In this document: piece by piece, positions 62,793 through 64,000 of the stretch
Numbering within the stretch: the stretch's first letter is position 1
Layout of the letters: the number at the start of each line of letters is the position of its first letter
From: Pseudoalteromonas sp. Scap06
GTDB lineage: Bacteria; Pseudomonadota; Gammaproteobacteria; Enterobacterales; Alteromonadaceae
DNA length: 64,000 bases
Reading direction: 5' to 3'
Assembly: GCF_013394165.1 (NCBI RefSeq)
Contig: NZ_CP041330.1
Coordinates: 2,534,501-2,598,500, forward strand
Program-made: the position numbers and the translations under genes
Notes under the pieces: generated by a model
The model's input: the letters and a program-made list of their open reading frames with translations, nothing else
The model's database searches: none
Told to the model about the DNA's origin: nothing

Positions 62793-63814
62793 ACCTTTGA
62801 TGTGTTTAGCGGAACCGCCAGCATATATAACAGTTGCAATAACGAGCCTTGGCAAATAGCTGCTTGGGCTTGCTCAACTACTTTTGGTTTACCATGTACA
62901 GCAACGCCTAAGCCAGCTTGAGCCATCATTTTTAAATCGTTTGCGCCATCGCCAATGGCAACCGTTTGGCATTTTTCAAGCCCCAGCTTTTGTTGTAGCG
63001 AGTTTAAAACAACCGCTTTTTGCTCAGCATCAACAATCCCACCTAACACTTTACCTGTTAGTTTATCGTCTTTAAATTCAAGCACATTGGCATGCACTTC
63101 ATCTAAATTAATCAGCTCCTGTACTCGCTCAGCAAACGGCACAAAACCGCCCGATGCAATCGCTAAATACCAATCATGGTGTTTTAAAATTTGGCATAAC
63201 GCTTTAATACCGGGCATTAAAGGCAGTGTACTTTTAAGCTCATCAATTAAACTCTTTTCAATGCCTTCAAGCTTAGCAACACGCTGATATAAGCTTTCAC
63301 TAAAATCAAGCTTGCCTGCCATTGCCTGCGCGGTCACGCTGGCAACCTCGTCATATACATTCGCCAAGCGTGCAATTTCATCAATACACTCAATAGTAAT
63401 GGCTGTTGAATCCATATCCATTACTAATAACCCAGGTTTTTGTAAATCAGGGGGACAGGTTACTTGCACTAACTGACACGCCAAGGTATTTGCAAAAGTT
63501 TGAAGTTCAAGTGGATTTATTACACGCTCTGCATTTTCTATATAAAAACATAATGCCGGAGATAACCCTAAATCTGGCTGATATTGACAAATAGCCGTTA
63601 CTTTTTGCTGGTGAGCCGCAAAGAACTCAATAATGCTATTAATATGCTGAATATTAAAATCACCGCCAAAGGCAATACTAAATAACCCGTGGTTTCTGTT
63701 TGGTGTTGTATTTAGTGGTGTAAAAACACCTTGTTGGTAGCTAAACCATTTATTAAGAATAAGTGATGATGATAATAGCTCAGCGCTTTGCTGTGCCATG
63801 TTCGCGTTCGACAT
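62789..63814 (-). CDS. serB: Phosphoserine phosphatase
   Basis: SerB (341 aa with this start) performs the last step of serine synthesis. The HAD-type core has the nucleophile motif VMDMDSTAITIECIDEIA, motif II ASGGFVPFAERVQ, motif III lysine (AEQKAVVLNSL) and motif IV AIGDGANDLKMMAQAGLGVAVHGKP. An N-terminal region of about 130 residues resembles the ACT-like extension of E. coli-type SerB. The start is placed at the ATG at 63814 with GGAG 5 nt upstream; another ATG lies nine codons earlier at 63841. Confidence 0.96.
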   Translation of the reverse strand: MSNANMAQQSAELLSSSLILNKWFSYQQGVFTPLNTTPNRNHGLFSIAFGGDFNIQHINSIIEFFAAHQQKVTAICQYQPDLGLSPALCFYIENAERVINPLELQTFANTLACQLVQVTCPPDLQKPGLLVMDMDSTAITIECIDEIARLANVYDEVASVTAQAMAGKLDFSESLYQRVAKLEGIEKSLIDELKSTLPLMPGIKALCQILKHHDWYLAIASGGFVPFAERVQELINLDEVHANVLEFKDDKLTGKVLGGIVDAEQKAVVLNSLQQKLGLEKCQTVAIGDGANDLKMMAQAGLGVAVHGKPKVVEQAQAAICQGSLLQLLYMLAVPLNTSKV

Positions 63815-63956
63815 GGGATCTCCGTTTATATTTCCTGACATTTAGCTCATTGATAATAAGGATATGAGATACAAAATTCGCCATCAGGGGGGATTTAGGG
63901 TTATAGTGTAGTTGTAACATCAAATCAAAATGCTGTCAGCAGCATAAACGGTGACT

Positions 63957-64000
63957 ATGAAAAATAACCATCTTAAAAATCCACTTACAGCCTCGCAAAA
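63957..64000 (+). CDS. Start of a gene divergent from serB (cut by window edge)
   Basis: GGTG lies 4-5 nt before an ATG that opens a frame of 14 codons (MKNNHLKNPLTASQ) running off the window. In E. coli a small membrane protein gene (ytjB) is divergent from serB, so this could be its counterpart, but too little sequence is present to test that. Confidence 0.45.
   Translation, partial: MKNNHLKNPLTASQ

Overview
The window looks like chromosomal DNA from a marine gammaproteobacterium of the order Alteromonadales, most probably Pseudoalteromonas. This rests on the AT-rich composition, the protein sequences as I recognise them, and conserved gene orders: ygfX-sdhE opposite ygfZ, ftsB-ispD-ispF-truD-surE-pcm-yqaA-nlpD-rpoS, mutS opposite pncC-recA, and serB next to a divergent gene. 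No rRNA, tRNA, CRISPR array, prophage or intact transposase gene was seen.

Layout. 1-3.9 kb: ygfX (cut by the window edge), sdhE, ygfZ, a SlyD-type prolyl isomerase, a PH-like membrane protein, a DUF481 outer-membrane protein and a DUF440 (YciU) protein. 4-7 kb: a crotonase with an altered active site, an LrgA/LrgB pair and an MscS channel. 7-13.3 kb: the most unusual region. It holds a membrane-spanning regulator (DNA-binding winged helix, nSTAND1-type NTPase, TPRs), a small DP-EP-like protein, a secreted subtilase with a P domain, and a small secreted partner. The last two genes lie between roughly 190-bp direct repeats. 13.4-21.5 kb: a PAS-GGDEF cyclase, mgtE, a Cache chemoreceptor, purU, an AbgT transporter and a CrbR-like regulator next to acs. 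23.5-27.8 kb: a MITE-like element, a DcaP-like porin and a TonB siderophore receptor.

27.8-38.5 kb is a core block: recA with its SOS promoter, pncC, mutS, then the stationary-phase/isoprenoid operon ending in rpoS. The rpoS translation start is duplicated in tandem. 38.5-42.1 kb: small conserved proteins and a MoxR/VWA pair. 42.1-44.2 kb: a small accessory patch with a REP-like hairpin block, a displaced second copy of the VWA gene's 3' end, and a two-gene unit resembling a pore-forming toxin with a membrane immunity protein. 44.2-53.6 kb: an Nramp-related transporter lacking the usual metal-binding motif, hpf, ppnP, tkt, metK, a tail-anchored protein, formyl-THF cyclo-ligase, rpiA and serA, followed by a perfect 17-copy heptamer repeat. 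53.7-64 kb: a double-propeller GGDEF sensor, a lipid-anchor-free periplasmic protein, radA, a second MITE-like element, a two-PilZ protein, serB and the first codons of a divergent gene.

Several genes work together. rpiA/tkt serve the pentose phosphate pathway, serA/serB serine synthesis, and purU, formyl-THF cyclo-ligase and metK one-carbon metabolism. Two GGDEF proteins and one double-PilZ protein suggest local c-di-GMP signalling. Many start codons were moved to an internal ATG, GTG or TTG preceded by a good Shine-Dalgarno sequence; each case is stated.
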